Of a DNA stretch of 64,000 bases, positions 52,501 through 64,000 are shown piece after piece (the first letter of the stretch is position 1; the number at the start of each line of letters is the position of its first letter). A program made the position numbers and the translations under genes. The DNA comes from Adiantum capillus-veneris (taxonomy: Eukaryota; Streptophyta; Polypodiopsida; Polypodiales; Pteridaceae), in contig CM043966.1 in assembly GCA_014529385.2 (NCBI GenBank), forward strand, positions 94,335,587 to 94,399,586, given 5' to 3'. Below the pieces are notes generated by a model that searched no databases, had not been told where the DNA came from, and worked only from the letters and a program-made list of their open reading frames with translations.

Positions 52501-54920
52501 TAACCCTATTTGAGGCATCAAAAATTGAATACATTGATACGCCAAGGTTACATTCCAGATTGGGTCAGTTGTAGCAAAATCACAATATGCATACAACAAG
52601 GAGAATCAAAAGGACAATAGATGGAAAACTCATGTACTCTTCTTTTCCTTAGACCGTGGCATTGATTGCTTTCCATAGAGTAGCTACAAATCGCTTGATA
52701 AATGGTGGCAGTCTATATGGATTTTGTCATGCTAGCTCAGACGGAGAAGAGTAGAAGCACCCCAAGGTGGAGCAAAGCCCAAATGAGCTACTCCTTATTC
52801 TTCGTATATGTACAAGAATAAGGTGAGTAGTGGGCGGGCGCCCTTAAATTGGGCAGCCAGGCAAGGTATAGATGACTTTACCCCAACAAAAAGCATGTTG
52901 TATGCAAAGAGTCGAGACACTTTGTTTGTTGCTGTGAAAATTTGATATGGGGGCATCAAATATTAGATGAATGTGTGGTTGTCCAAAATGAGAAATGGTG
53001 AGTACAATGAAGGAAAAGGAAGCATCTATGATATGGCATCCAAAACAACAAGAAACTCATCAAATGGAATAAGCCCAAAGGTAATGATTTACTCTACATG
53101 TATGTGTTGTGTTTTAAAAGGAAAAAAAGTCCCTTTAACACTAAAGGCAAAGCATACGTCCCCCTCGAACACTAGAGGGGATAAAAGCAACAAGGGAAGG
53201 GCACATTCCCTATGGTAGTATTAACAATGTGGAGGACAGTGCCAACTCCACATCATATGATGTATGGTTTTTTCTTCTTCTTTTTTTGATACGCACAAGC
53301 ATCACAGTGCACAAAATGCTTCTCTTTGCATTTTTAAAGATTATCATGTGCAACTTCACACATTGCCTAAGTTCAAATTTTGACTACGTGATGAGGTCGG
53401 AGGGCTTTCAAAAAAAAACTTCGAGGAGAGATGCTACCAAGCTGCAAGAACAAGCTATGCTATGAGGTGAAAGGTACAACACTGCTCCGCTTTTTGAATT
53501 CTTACCATGTGCAAAGTGAAGCAATTAAGGCACACTAGTTTAACAAGTGACAAAATCACGAGGCCTACCTTGTGGAAACAAATCTCTAGAACGAGACTAT
53601 TAATCTTTCAGCAAAAAAGATATATTGAATTTTATTTTTCCTATCTCAACCAAGAATTCTACACTGCAAACGTGGTGGAGTTCCTAAACGTGACATGTTA
53701 GCATGAGAGATGCACATGCAGGAGTTAGCAATGGCGCTTAGTGATGCATAGAAATGAAAGTACATTAGCATTGATGCTCAATGATGCATAGGAATGTTTC
53801 ACCAATTGGCTAGCATTCTCGATCAGTCAGAAAAGTGCAAAACCTTTTTATGTAGGTCAAATGGGATAGTATCGTGGTAGGCCATGCGTCGGCTAAGATT
53901 GGGGCACCCTCCTTAGTGTGACACGGGCCTACAAAAGCACTAGATACTTCTTGATGATATTTTATTAAGCTTTTAATAAATTTACTTTTCTTGCTATTGG
54001 GAGCGACGAGAGTTACACTCTACAAGAGAAGGCTAATTTGAAATTTCCATGTTGTAGAGCAAAACTAGTGTGAACCCGTCTTCCAGATGGGATAGGTCAA
54101 ATCACTCAACTGCACCTCTATTCCTTGTGCTTGTCCCCAAATCCTCCCCAACCGATCACTTTTCCCTCTTGCTCAAGAGTTGAGACATGCTCCATATGCA
54201 TTCCTCATTTCTCGATTGTACTTCTTGTTTACATCATTTGCCCGCCTTGCATGTCCGACGGCTTGCCTGCTTCCCTCTATTCCCCTGTTTGACTTGCTCA
54301 CTGCTCCTCTAGACGCAAGTTTTCACTTGATTTGCCCCCATCTAAAAACATTTAGCACAACATGATCTCGTCCAATGTTCGCACCTCAGCCCCTATTCTT
54401 GAGTTTAGCTCCTCTGGTCTTCATGGCTTTGCTGCCCACTCCAGCACGTGCAACAACTTGTGTTGGTCATCACAATGCCCTACCAATTTGCAGTCCCCAT
54501 TTCCAATTCCCGTCATGTTCATCAACAACATCCTTCAAATGCACATCATGTAACCCCGTGGCCTCTTTCATTTGTTGCTTCTACCTCCACCAAGAGCCTG
54601 CACTCAATTCGTTGTACCCACCTTTATGTGCTACTTCTGTGTAGTACAACGCCGACCCACAACTGCTCTAACCGTGTCAATGCTGCCTCCACTCCTCATT
54701 GTTGAGCATTCAAGAAAAGTGAGCCCTACCCTTTCTAGTGGCCTAGACCCGTCTCATATAGTGGGTACGTGGGCCGACTACCGTCCCAATGTATGCATGT
54801 TTTCCTCCCCAAGCCTGACTTTCCTTGGTTGACCAAGAGTACATCCTTAATCGACTCTGCCCTATGATCCGTGAACAAGTCATCGCCGAGTCTTGGTCTT
54901 GTGTTGAATTACCTACAGGT
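52501..54920. other. No supported gene
   Basis: Short unrelated frames only, for example 52967-53218 and 54180-54830. A stretch near 54180-54720 has Cys/Ser/Pro-rich overlapping plus-strand frames but no domain, signal or splice evidence. A BLAST-type search would be needed to say more. Confidence 0.4.
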
Positions 54921-54924
54921 TGAT

Positions 54925-55139
<215 letters not shown>

Positions 55140-55452
55140 TAGGTATGCAGGGAACCAATAGGCGCGCTCGGGAGAGGAGAGATGAGGGACTCTGGGGGGC
55201 ACAAAAGGTGTAAATATTAATATCCTATTTAGGGCTTCCTATGGCTCAACTTAAAACATAATACTCAAGAACACTCTCTCCCCCCCAACTTTTCACCCAA
55301 GCTTGCCCCACCTTGGTCGTCTCCTCTTGATCCCTCTTGCCTTCCCTTGCGTGTGCGGGTCTCAATTGTGCAACAATCCTCTCCGCCATGCAAGAGCCTT
55401 GCGTAGTCTCCATACTTTCCTCCTCCTTCACCATGTCTCTGCAGGACGTCCC

Positions 55453-55573
<121 letters not shown>

Positions 55574-55981
55574 TCATGCACTTCCTTCCGCTCTGCCATC
55601 CATATCAAAACCTCCTCCCCACTTTGCTCACCATTTCCATCTCCTCCTCGATCTACTCCTGTGCCCATGGCTTTAGCACCCTTGCCATCTAGGACGTCCA
55701 CATACTGTGCCAACAACGGCCCCAATCTCTCTCCTAGGATGCCCACGTGCGGTGTCAGTTGCATCCCTAATCCCTCTACTCTCAAGCTAGCCTCTCATGC
55801 CTTGACTCTACTGCAATTTTTTGAGCATTGGTCTCCTCAATTATCTGTTGACCTTGAGATCCCAACCCCATTGATTGCATTTGCTTCGACCAACTAAGGC
55901 ACATAGGCTATGGAATCGAGCCGCTAAAGAGATGGGGGGGTGTAAACAAAGGAAGATAGGGGCACTTGGCAGTCGTACCTT

Positions 55982-55983
<2 letters not shown>

Positions 55984-56037
<54 letters not shown>
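55984..56037. repeat. (AG)n microsatellite
   Basis: A run of 54 bases of AG repeats, about 320 bases upstream of the candidate host gene. Confidence 0.97.
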
Positions 56038-56039
<2 letters not shown>

Positions 56040-56360
56040 TTCCATTTTTCTCAAAGTATTCCAGCTGTGTCAAATTGAAATCGTAAAAGATTCGCTATAA
56101 TTAGATCGTTTCAAAATCGTGGGCCTCAGGACTTAAATTACCCTTCCACCTGCTAAGTACCATTTGATTGACTGATTGGCTTTTGAGGACTTAAATTACT
56201 CTTCCGTCTATTGATTGGCTACGGTGCTCACGCGAATTGAACCCACTACTTTCTCGGGTGGGTGTGTTGATTTTGCAAATTGCAATTTTATACTTGAGCA
56301 CCACCTGCGCGTGTAGGCTTCCTTTCTCGCTTTTCTAGTGAGCTCATCTGACAGGAGGAG

Positions 56361-57964
56361 ATGAATGGAAGAAGGCTATGGGAATCGACGCGGGCATATG
56401 GCCTCATCGCTTTGATAGTATTGAGTGCTACATCATGTACGTCTGCTCCTCCTCCTCCGTCAGGCCTCAGCTGGCGCACTGCTCACTCACTTGCAAGCTC
56501 CCTGCTTCATCGCATTTGCAATCACCGACTGGCCAAGGGTGATACAGAAGGTAGCTTCTTTCTGCATTTTTTCTTTAGTCCCGTTGTAGAGTCAGTGCTG
56601 AATTGAACATCTGTTTGACTTGAATTTTGTATTGCGTTGCTGCACGCTCCACAAAGTATTCCTTGCAAGACCATTTTTTCGTGAAGTTTTCTTCTGAACG
56701 GTATGCCCAACACTTACCTGGGTAGCAAACCAGTGGGACGTTTCATGGTTGATAGACGTAGGGGGACTTGTGTCTTCACATCTGACAAACAATGTTACAT
56801 TTCTTCCTGACAAAGACAAGGTAAGAGATGATTCAATCAAGTGTTAGTTTACCTGTAAATATGATTGGCACCTACCACACCCTGCCAATGACGATAAACT
56901 TCAAAGAGGCGGGGTTTGGATCTCACAAAGTAAAAATGGTTACAGAATAATATGGTGGGAGGTGCCAAGATGAGAAAATCAATAGCTGTGCCGTAGTTGA
57001 AGCTCCAATCTTGGCTGCTGCATTCTTTATTAATGTAGTCCATATTAGCAGATGTACTTACAAAAATAAAAATAAAAATGGTTCTTTAAGTGCATCTATG
57101 CCAAGTTGAAAAGTTTGAACTTTGCATGGAGGTTGAATTTGATAGCTTCAAGTTCATCAAGCTTGGTTTATTCGAATTTTTCCATCAAGCTTGGTTTATT
57201 TGAAAAATTGAGTTGTAGACATTACCTTTGTGTATGTGAGATGCATCAAGTTCATTCATTTGCAATGTTGTGGGGAGATCTGGTCTTTTCACACATGATT
57301 GTGATCTAACTATGTGAAGCTTTGTCAGTGAACTTACACCATCTTATCATCCCTTGCGTCATTTGAGGTTCTCTATGGTACATTCTGCCGAAATTGTCAT
57401 GGTTTTGTAAATTTTGACAGTTAAATTTTTTGTGAGATTTATTATAATTCATAGGGTCACTTCTGTAGGTGCGGAGCGAATTAAGCATATGCTGTCTTCA
57501 TTTGATAGCGGTCTTTTCTTTTGGACAAATATGGGGTCCATTGCCTGGGATTACGCTGTTCATTACTCTTGGCGAAGCTTGAATCCTTCTCAAATATTTG
57601 ATGTTTTAAGGTTAATTGGAGACATCCAGTCTGCTTTGACAGAATTTGCACAACTACGGACTGATATGGACCGGCTACGGTGGATATCTATCAATTATAG
57701 CAGAATTTTGCAGCTAGCGAAAGCATCATTACAGAAACTGCTGAAACTTTTTGATCACCCGGTGAGCATCTTGTTTTTGAGACTTGGTACATTTTAACTG
57801 TTTCCATCATAGTATAGTCCCTTACACAAGAGGCTATTCTAGTCATGGGAAATTCTGGCATTTTCTTAGATAGTGGGCTTTTCAATTTTTGGGCTTAGTT
57901 GTCTGTATTTACATGGGTAAAAATGAATCATTTTAGGTAGTTCTATATCGTGCTCAAAAGTGAG
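56361..57964 (+). CDS. Candidate three-exon gene, about 169 aa, unknown function
   Basis: Proposed exons: 56361-56550 (donor AAG then GTAGCT), 57469-57761 (acceptor TTCTGTAG, donor CCG then GTGAGC) and 57938-57964 (acceptor ATTTTAG, ending VVLYRAQK and UGA). All junctions keep phase. The start MNGRRLWESTRAYGLIALIV has a hydrophobic stretch that could be a signal anchor. The middle exon codes SGLFFWTNMGSIAWDYAVHY and then helical Leu-rich segments (DVLRLIGDIQSALTEFAQL). I do not recognise the family. It is the only non-transposon candidate in the window; it could also be a fragment of a larger or decayed gene. Confidence 0.4.
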
Positions 57965-59260
57965 ATCTCAGGCCCTGTCAACACAGAACTGATCAAGAGG
58001 ATATGGGACGATTGCAAGGAACACATGGGTGGTTATGGAGTTGCATTTGTTTGCTGGATATTATCATACAATGATGGAGAACAGCCTAGCAAAAAAGCAT
58101 CTAGCAATGTTAAGAGAGGCTGTGAGCTCCATATAGTAGGATTTCCATAAACAATGATGAATCACTAGCCGATTACCATTGCAAGAGGTAGCTCCCCCCT
58201 TTTTAAACCCGAGTATGATCGGTTTGAAATGTCTTTCAAATCTCCAAACGTCTCAGACGTTTTCACGAGACATTTTCAAATATTTGAATTTTTTTTCATC
58301 GAGTTCGAAAGCAACTATGGAGGGCTCAACTGTCAAGGCATAATGCAGCCCTTCGTGTGCAATTATGGAAAATCAGCCAGGCATGCCTAGCTTTAGGGGA
58401 AATTGGGAGGGAAGATGACGGGTCTGGCTGTCCCAGAATGGTTAGAGGTGCTCCAAATCTCTCCACCCAGTTTGGGTGCCAGGGTTGCGGTCACAAAAAT
58501 TAATAACGTGGCATATGGCTGGCTGGATATTTCAAGTGCAGGACCAAAAAACTGGCAAAACTGAAAGTCTGGTTAAAAATCTCAAAATCTGGCCATACTT
58601 GTCATGTGCACATCTAACCCTATGTGCATGTGGACAAGCTAACTCCAACTTTAAGGGTTGAGGACAGCCTAGGAAGTGTTCTGGCACCCTTGTAAGCCTG
58701 TTGCAAGATGTGCACGTTGAGGCACTTAGATTAGTTGCATACCCTCTGATTGCAATGAGCACAGCTAGTGTTTGCTAGGTGGAGGCACTCGGGGAGTGAT
58801 CCCATACAGTTGCATTAGTACCAAGCGTAGGGAATTAACTGCATACGAAGCACCTACTATAAGTGAGTGTTAACTTATTCATAAGTGACATTTAGCCAGC
58901 ATTATGGAAATTGTGGGTTTTTATTGGCATTGCCCGGCCCAGCTTCCCCAACAGAGCAGACAAGATGTCACTTCTTGATTCTATAGAGTATCTTTTGTTC
59001 CTCCTTGACGAACTCCACGACATACTTTCAAAGCATTCTCAACCGAACTTCTCGATTTTGTAGAGCTTCTAGCATTTTCGAACTACATGTTGCCACCTTT
59101 GTTGCCTTAGGCTTTTCCTCCTCCGGCACCAAAAAATACAAGGGCATCCTCTTGACAACCTACACCGTCTTCTATTCGATTGGGGGAGTTTTCAAGAATA
59201 TGGTTCAATCATCGGCCGATGCAACCTCCTTTGCCACCATCATTGCCATGACCTTCCCCA
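57965..59260. other. No supported gene
   Basis: A plus frame at 57950-58150 (KRIWDDCKEHMGGYGVAFVC) overlaps the proposed exon 3 region and could be an alternative last exon of the preceding gene. The rest shows nothing recognisable. Confidence 0.35.
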
Positions 59261-59269
59261 ACGCTACCT

Positions 59270-60435
59270 GGGTATAATGGTTGGAACCTGGATGTCTACC
59301 CTTATTATCCACCTCCTGGCCTAACACCAATTCAGCCCAAAGACTTCAAGATCGTAGATCTATGGTGAAATTTCTCACTTTTTCGGGAGTGAAAGATTGG
59401 AAGAAAGCTTTATAGTTCCTGCAATAGTTTGTCATATTTATGCTATGGGGAATTTAGAAAAATAAAAAATCTCTCGAGCCGCCACTTTTCTCAAAGACAA
59501 TGCTATGCAATGGTGAGTTCTATAGCTACCAGCTTGACGCTCCAAGGACTTGGCAAGCTTTTAAGCATATGTTTGCCCGGAGTTACATGACATCCCTATT
59601 TGAAGTGCAGCTTCTGGCAGAATGGGGTGACCTGAAAATGCTAGCCTTAGAGACTATGGAAGACTACAACCAAAAGGTTTTAGACACGTGTCTTTCTTCA
59701 AGTTGATAACCTCAGAGAACCAGTGTGAGCGCTATCCCATAGGACTTCCATCATTGTACAGGAATATTGTTTGTCCAAGCAAGTTTCGACAATCCAAGAA
59801 CTTATGGACTATGTTGCGGTTGGCTACAATTTTATGAAAGGAAGATTGGAATTTACCACTGATGAATACCTAGAATCCTCGACAACAATGAAGAAATTCT
59901 CTGGATTTTTCGTGACACCTCAACTCAACTTGTTTGTGACCACTTGCCAACAAGAAACTCTGCAGCAAGAAGGCAGGTGCTTCGAATGTTTTTAGATGGG
60001 CACACTTCCTATGTCTGCCCCATAAAGGTGATGGACCTCAAGAGCAACCTCGTGCCAAGAAACCCCAAACTGTAGTAGGACTTGCTTGAGATATTTACGA
60101 CATCTTTGTATTTGATGCTTCCAAGAAATTTTGCAGAGCCTATGGAAAGATTTGAAGCCACAAAGTACTTACCTTCTTCGATCAAGGAGCCACATAGAAT
60201 TTCATCCATCCCGAGTTCCTCAAACAGATGGACTTGAGTACCATCGGTCACAGCAAGGCAGACTTCCACATCATGAAGTTAGGGCATTATTGTGACGCTC
60301 TTTCGGGCATGCCTTGGCATGACAAGAACGATGCTACCATCCAAATTCACAACAGGACCATCACTTTGATAAAGGATGCCAAGCCAGTCCTCTTTCGAGT
60401 TCCATCGACAGAAACCAGCTTTGATACTTTTTGAA
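59270..60435 (+). pseudogene. Decayed gypsy gag-protease region
   Basis: Plus-strand pieces: a Pro-rich gag start (DVYPYYPPPGLTPIQPKDFK), a capsid motif FLKDNAMQW (about 59490), then 59500-59706 (TWQAFKHMFARSYMTSLFEV), 59771-59995 and a retropepsin. The retropepsin reads FFDQGAT, stop, NFIHPEFLKQMDL at about 60178-60230, followed by ALSGMPWHDKNDATIQIHNR (the LG-x-x-Trp type end). The active site is DQG, as in element C. Numerous frameshifts exist; no LTR was found. Confidence 0.72.
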
Positions 60436-60509
60436 CACTTTTTAAATTGTTTTTTTGTCTTGGTGCTGATTGAGTCGGCTTGGTTCTGGTTTAATGTTGG
60501 TTTCAATGC

Positions 60510-60665
60510 TGCTTGAGAACCTTTGGATGACGCATGCTGCGGTCTGGGGAGCGTCTAGTTGTCTTTGGGACCTCTAAATGATGCATGCTGCAGTCTAGGG
60601 AGCGGTTGGTTGTATATGGTCTCTGAACGATGTAGACTTCGGTTTGGGGAATGTTTGGTTGAATC
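60510..60665. repeat. Tandem repeat of about 50 bp, three copies
   Basis: Three diverged copies contain a GATG(A/C)NGCATGCTGC(G/A)GTCT-type block, then GGGGAGCG or GGGGAATG and TTGGTTG. The period is about 50 bases. Confidence 0.6.
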
Positions 60666-61599
60666 TGGATGTTTTGTTTTATATGTTTACACATGTGAAC
60701 TTTGTGTCAGCTGTAAAGCATTCTGTAAAAGCATTTGAATCTGGTGCATCAATATTTCCTGGTTGAGATTGCCTAGGAATGTGATCTTAGTGCATCGAGA
60801 CAACCCTTTAAAGATGAGCACAGTCTGGGTGTGATGGCTAACATTGCTACGCCGGGATATCAAGAACTCCGATGCGGATGAGGTGACTGGAGGAAAATCT
60901 GATTGTGAAACTGTATGGTGTAATGCATGCTACAAGAATGTGGTCTGGTATTGATGGGCATTGGGCATTGGTATATATGCATAAAGGTAGTGTGCTAAAC
61001 AATTGGATTGAGTTTTGTAGGTTTAATTGCAGACGATTTCTCTTCTTTCAAGAGGGGGGTTTGTCTACGCTGGCTGCCCTCTGCTGAAAACGCTGGTGGA
61101 GCTCTGCTTCTTCTGAGCGCTTCCTCTACTTGATTGAAAACGCTAGGCGGAGGGTCCCTTATATAGGTGAGGGTTAGGCCTTATAGATTTATTAGGCCTG
61201 GGTAGGGCAAGTGTCCACCAGGTTTTCCAACAAATAAATCAATGAATAAATTGATTTATTTTAAAAATGAGGAGGGTATCCGAACCGGGTGAAACTGTTA
61301 CACATCTCACCATCTAGGAATCCGAAGCATGGCTCGTTGGATTCCTGTATAAGCTAGAACTACATGTTTGTCATGCTAGATGCCCACTGTAGTGTAATAA
61401 CATATGTCAAAATGCATATACAAACCATTTATGCAAGAGGGTTTCAAAACTGGAAAACCTAATCTAATGGATTCGTCCGGACATGTAGGTCCTGCGAACA
61501 GGCTCACAAAGTTGTCGGTACTAATCCTCCTAGGATTCTAGACACTCCTATCTAGGAACAAGGGAAAAACTGGCTCTGGAAGTCGATGAAGCATGTCCA
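60666..61599. other. No supported gene; small hairpin
   Basis: No gene is seen. AAATAAATCAAT at about 61232-61243 pairs with ATTGATTTATTT at about 61249-61260 to form a short AT hairpin. TATATAGG near 61162 is TATA-like but unsupported. Confidence 0.35.
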
Positions 61600-62331
61600 T
61601 GTGGCACACAGAGCCATGTGCACGTGACAGATATGCAAGGTTGCCACTTTCTTGAAGGGAATGCGCTTCAATGGTGGATTGCATTGTTGCATCAGGGTCA
61701 AAGCCCCTATAACGTGGGTCTAGTTCAAACAACTTTTTGCACGTGCATGGCTTACAAACACTTTTGAAGTGGATGTGATGACATAATGGCATAAGTTGAA
61801 TACTAAACACCGTGCGAATCTTGAAGAGTACAATAAACAGTTCTGGGCCGCACTGTTGCAAGTAACCTCCTATAGGTTTGTGCCATTGTCAAAACAGATT
61901 GATGCGGATTGCCCAAGAAAGACTACAACACAAGACTAGTGTCATGAATATGGGGTAGTTGAGGGAGAGTGGCCAACAATTTGTTGAAAGGAGATTCCGA
62001 TGAATTTAATAGCAACAAGAGAAGGTCCTAGGGCAAACAATTTTCAACCAAGGGCAATGTTGTAGCAAAGTCCTCTGTGCCTCCCACAAAGAAACCCTCC
62101 ATTGATGAAGCTGACACGTCCAAGAAGCAATCTAAACTTCTTTTGGGTGAGGATAAGGCAAATCTTTTGAAGAAAGGAAAGCTCTAAGAGAGGCCAAGAA
62201 TTGCTTTGTTTGTGAAGAGAAGGGACATCTTTGCGAATGAATGCCCACAAAAGAAGTCACAAGATAAGGATGGCAAGTCAGAGCATAAAGGAAAGAAGCC
62301 AAAGCCAAGTGTAGGACTTGTTTTAGGTTTG
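61600..62331 (+). pseudogene. Decayed gypsy gag with broken zinc knuckle
   Basis: Plus-strand reading gives CHFLEGNALQWWIALLHQG, TWV, FKQLFARAWLTNTFEVDVM, WHKLNTKHRANLEEYNKQFW. Near 62190-62250 comes a zinc knuckle (CFVCEEKGH), where a frame shift moves the last Cys into another frame (ANECPQKKSQ). The frame ends where the hAT-like sequence begins at about 62332. This is a different gypsy copy from 59270-60435. Confidence 0.72.
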
Positions 62332-62344
62332 CAAGGTGGAACCA

Positions 62345-62426
62345 TACGTGTTGTACGGTACGTGGAAGTACGTACTGTACGTAGTCCCGTATGGGTAAAT
62401 TTTTTATGTACGGAAAAATACGTGGC
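62345..62426. repeat. TACGT-rich subterminal region
   Basis: At least six TACGT, TACGG or ACGTA cores occur in about 80 bases (for example TACGGTACGTGG, GTACGTACTGTACGTA). Clustered short motifs near transposon ends commonly bind hAT transposase. The function is inferred. Confidence 0.45.
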
Positions 62427-62910
62427 ATTGGTAAAAAAGAATAGAAACCACAAAAATAACTGTCAGTTTCAGAGACAAAGCTATAGAATTTGTCAATTTA
62501 ATGTTTTACAACTTTGATTATGTCTAAATTCTATATACAATAGCTACAGACTCAAGAATCGCATACCTGACGTGTGATATGCGCCTGCGGGCACTGAAGT
62601 TTGAACTTGTACAGTGTACCTGTTTACCTATTAGACTCATCACTTATAGACTGCTATCATGAGTCATGACATCAAAAGAGCAAGACAATTATGAGTTAAG
62701 ACAACTGGACAGTCACAAGACAATGAACATTTAACAAACCGAGTCCATACTAATGTGAATGTCACAACTGACAACTGCTGTCAAGACTCAGCTACAAGTC
62801 ACAAATCACAAATGTGGAGTCAATAGTCAAGATAGCTCCTAAAAGAGCATACTTCAAATGAAAATAACTAGTCGGCTGCTGCCAACTAAAATGTCTAGCA
62901 AATGGTGACC

Positions 62911-63926
62911 TCAAAACTCATCATCAGAGGCAGAGAATGAGGAAACTGAAGAAGGCACGTCTCCATCAGTCAAGACATTGCCCTCCTCATCATACTCTGG
63001 CTCTACCATTGCAAGGCGAGGTGCCTGCAAGTCTGAATTAAAATCCTCCCCCTCCTCCTGAGTGTGAATGAGAGGAATTGCCTTATTCGCATGTCGCCGA
63101 GGTGTACGAATAGGCAATTCCCCCTTGCGAATCATCTACCGCCGTGCAATCCCTGGATATGCAGCTCTCTCACGGAGTGGAATACTGTAAGCACGTGCAC
63201 GTGATCTAGTCACACGCCTATCCACACTCTCCAACTCCTTGTGGAGCATGCGAAGAATATCCTCCTGCTCGTTCCGAATCTGCTGATCCAACGTCTCTGT
63301 AGTCGGATCATCCATCAGCTTCACTTTTGTAGGGTCAGCCTATTCAACATTCAAACGTCAAAGTATAAACAATTGTGACCACTGACTTGTATACAACATT
63401 ATACATACTAATACTACATTGAGCAATGAGAACAAAGCTCAACAAACTTGCTTGAGTGTCCCCAAAGCATGGTAGGAACGTACAAGCCTCATGTTGGCCC
63501 TACAATATACTAGCTTCTCTAGTTGTGAAGTGCTAAGCTGATTGCGGATTTTTGTATGAATCAAGGAGTAGGCACTCCAATTGCGCTCACAAGCGCCTGC
63601 TGAGCAATCCTACAATGGCAAGTGCAATGGTAGCATCAATACCATGAAACTTGAAGTCAGTCAACTGCTCGTGTGCATGACGGCCCCAAGTTATTCATGA
63701 AACTGCTCATCTCCGCATCTATTTGCAACTGCTCCTCAATGCTAAACATGTGGTTGATGTACTCGACCTTCAGGGCCAAGAGAATATTCTCATGAAACAA
63801 CTCTGGGGTCTTGTAGAAATGATAGAGTATTGCAGCCATCCCATGAATGGGACGACTCATAAACTCCCATCGACTCTCTACAAGAGCTAGGACATCATCT
63901 CGGCTGCAAAAAACCCAAGCAAACAT
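62911..63926 (-). CDS. hAT transposase C-terminal region (partial)
   Basis: In transcription order: 63657-63926 (ALVESRWEFMSRPIHGMAAI, the part that follows the catalytic core in hAT proteins). The dimerisation domain lies at about 63435-63615 (CSAGACERNWSAYSLIHTKI, then RNQLSTSQLEKLVYCRANMR). Next is an exon-like tail at 63136-63341 after an acceptor (TTGAATAG), with ETLDQQIRNEQEDILRMLHK, ending at a UAG. A further 74 codons (62911-63135) continue in the same frame to SSFSASDDEF. An apparent shift near 63620 breaks the link between the first two parts. The upstream catalytic part lies beyond 64000. hAT transposases cut and paste elements with 8-bp duplications. Confidence 0.75.
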
Positions 63927-64000
63927 GTGTCAGGACTCAGGAAATTACAAGTAGAGATTATGGGTATAATGTATTTAAGTATTAAGCTCAGCTTACCGAT

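Larger units (their letters stand above)
62332..64000 (-). mobile_element. hAT-type DNA transposon, 3' part
   Basis: A minus-strand transposase (next entry) and a terminal region rich in TACGT/ACGTA motifs. The interrupted gag frame on the left suggests that the boundary is near 62332 (CAAGGTGGAACC). The other end and the 8-bp target duplication are outside the window. Confidence 0.55.

Noticed and set aside
62206-62517. Separate zinc-knuckle gene
   Set aside because: It is the frame-shifted end of the decayed gag and then runs into hAT terminal sequence.

Overview
The window looks like heterochromatic, transposon-dominated DNA from a land plant. Evidence is nested Ty3/gypsy and Ty1/copia elements with plant-type primer-binding sites (tRNA-iMet and tRNA-Asp), a chromodomain gypsy element, a plant-type hAT transposase, a PPR-repeat pseudogene and abundant (AG)n/(AC)n microsatellites. 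I cannot name the species. A large-genome non-flowering plant such as a fern would fit, but that is a guess. No rRNA, tRNA or CRISPR was seen, and only one candidate ordinary host gene.

Layout. 1-4072: microsatellites, then very decayed minus-strand retroelement remains. 4073-14027: element A, a minus-strand gypsy element with both LTRs, PBS, PPT and a 5-bp target duplication (CTAAG); its RT/RNase H/integrase block is cleanly deleted. 14028-16072: unassigned DNA. 16073-28774: a minus-strand copia element split by element C (18221-26748), a plus-strand chromodomain gypsy element with TGTCA target duplications. 28775-37118: element B, a relative of A on the minus strand that retains RT, RNase H and integrase but is cut off at 37118. 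37119-42645: a non-LTR segment with a multi-exon DDE-type transposase-like gene, an intronless gene for a long-tailed histone H3-like protein on the same strand 136 bp downstream, and a large inverted repeat built of two hairpins. 42646-46400: AT-rich DNA with a 152-bp tandem repeat, then a gypsy RT scrap fused to a DEAH-helicase scrap. 46400-51146: a plus-strand copia copy. 51244-52490: PRP22-like helicase and PPR pseudogenes. 52500-56040: little except long microsatellites. 56361-57964: a possible three-exon host gene of unknown function. 59270-62330: two decayed plus-strand gypsy gag regions. 62332-64000: the 3' part of a minus-strand hAT transposon that continues past the window end.

How the parts relate. 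Nearly everything is selfish DNA inserted into other selfish DNA. The plus-strand copia copy at 46.4-51.1 kb supplies the empty-site sequence proving that element C landed inside the minus-strand copia copy. A and B are siblings: B shows what A lost, and both keep an unusual second retropepsin-like domain after the integrase reading frame, behind a conserved UGA. The most interesting object is the transposase plus histone H3-like gene pair at 37.7-41.7 kb. Its three predicted introns are all short (75-82 nt) and in phase, and the H3-like protein keeps the RTKQTA tail motif and a full-length histone fold behind a roughly 200-residue unusual tail. It may be a transposon carrying its own histone variant.
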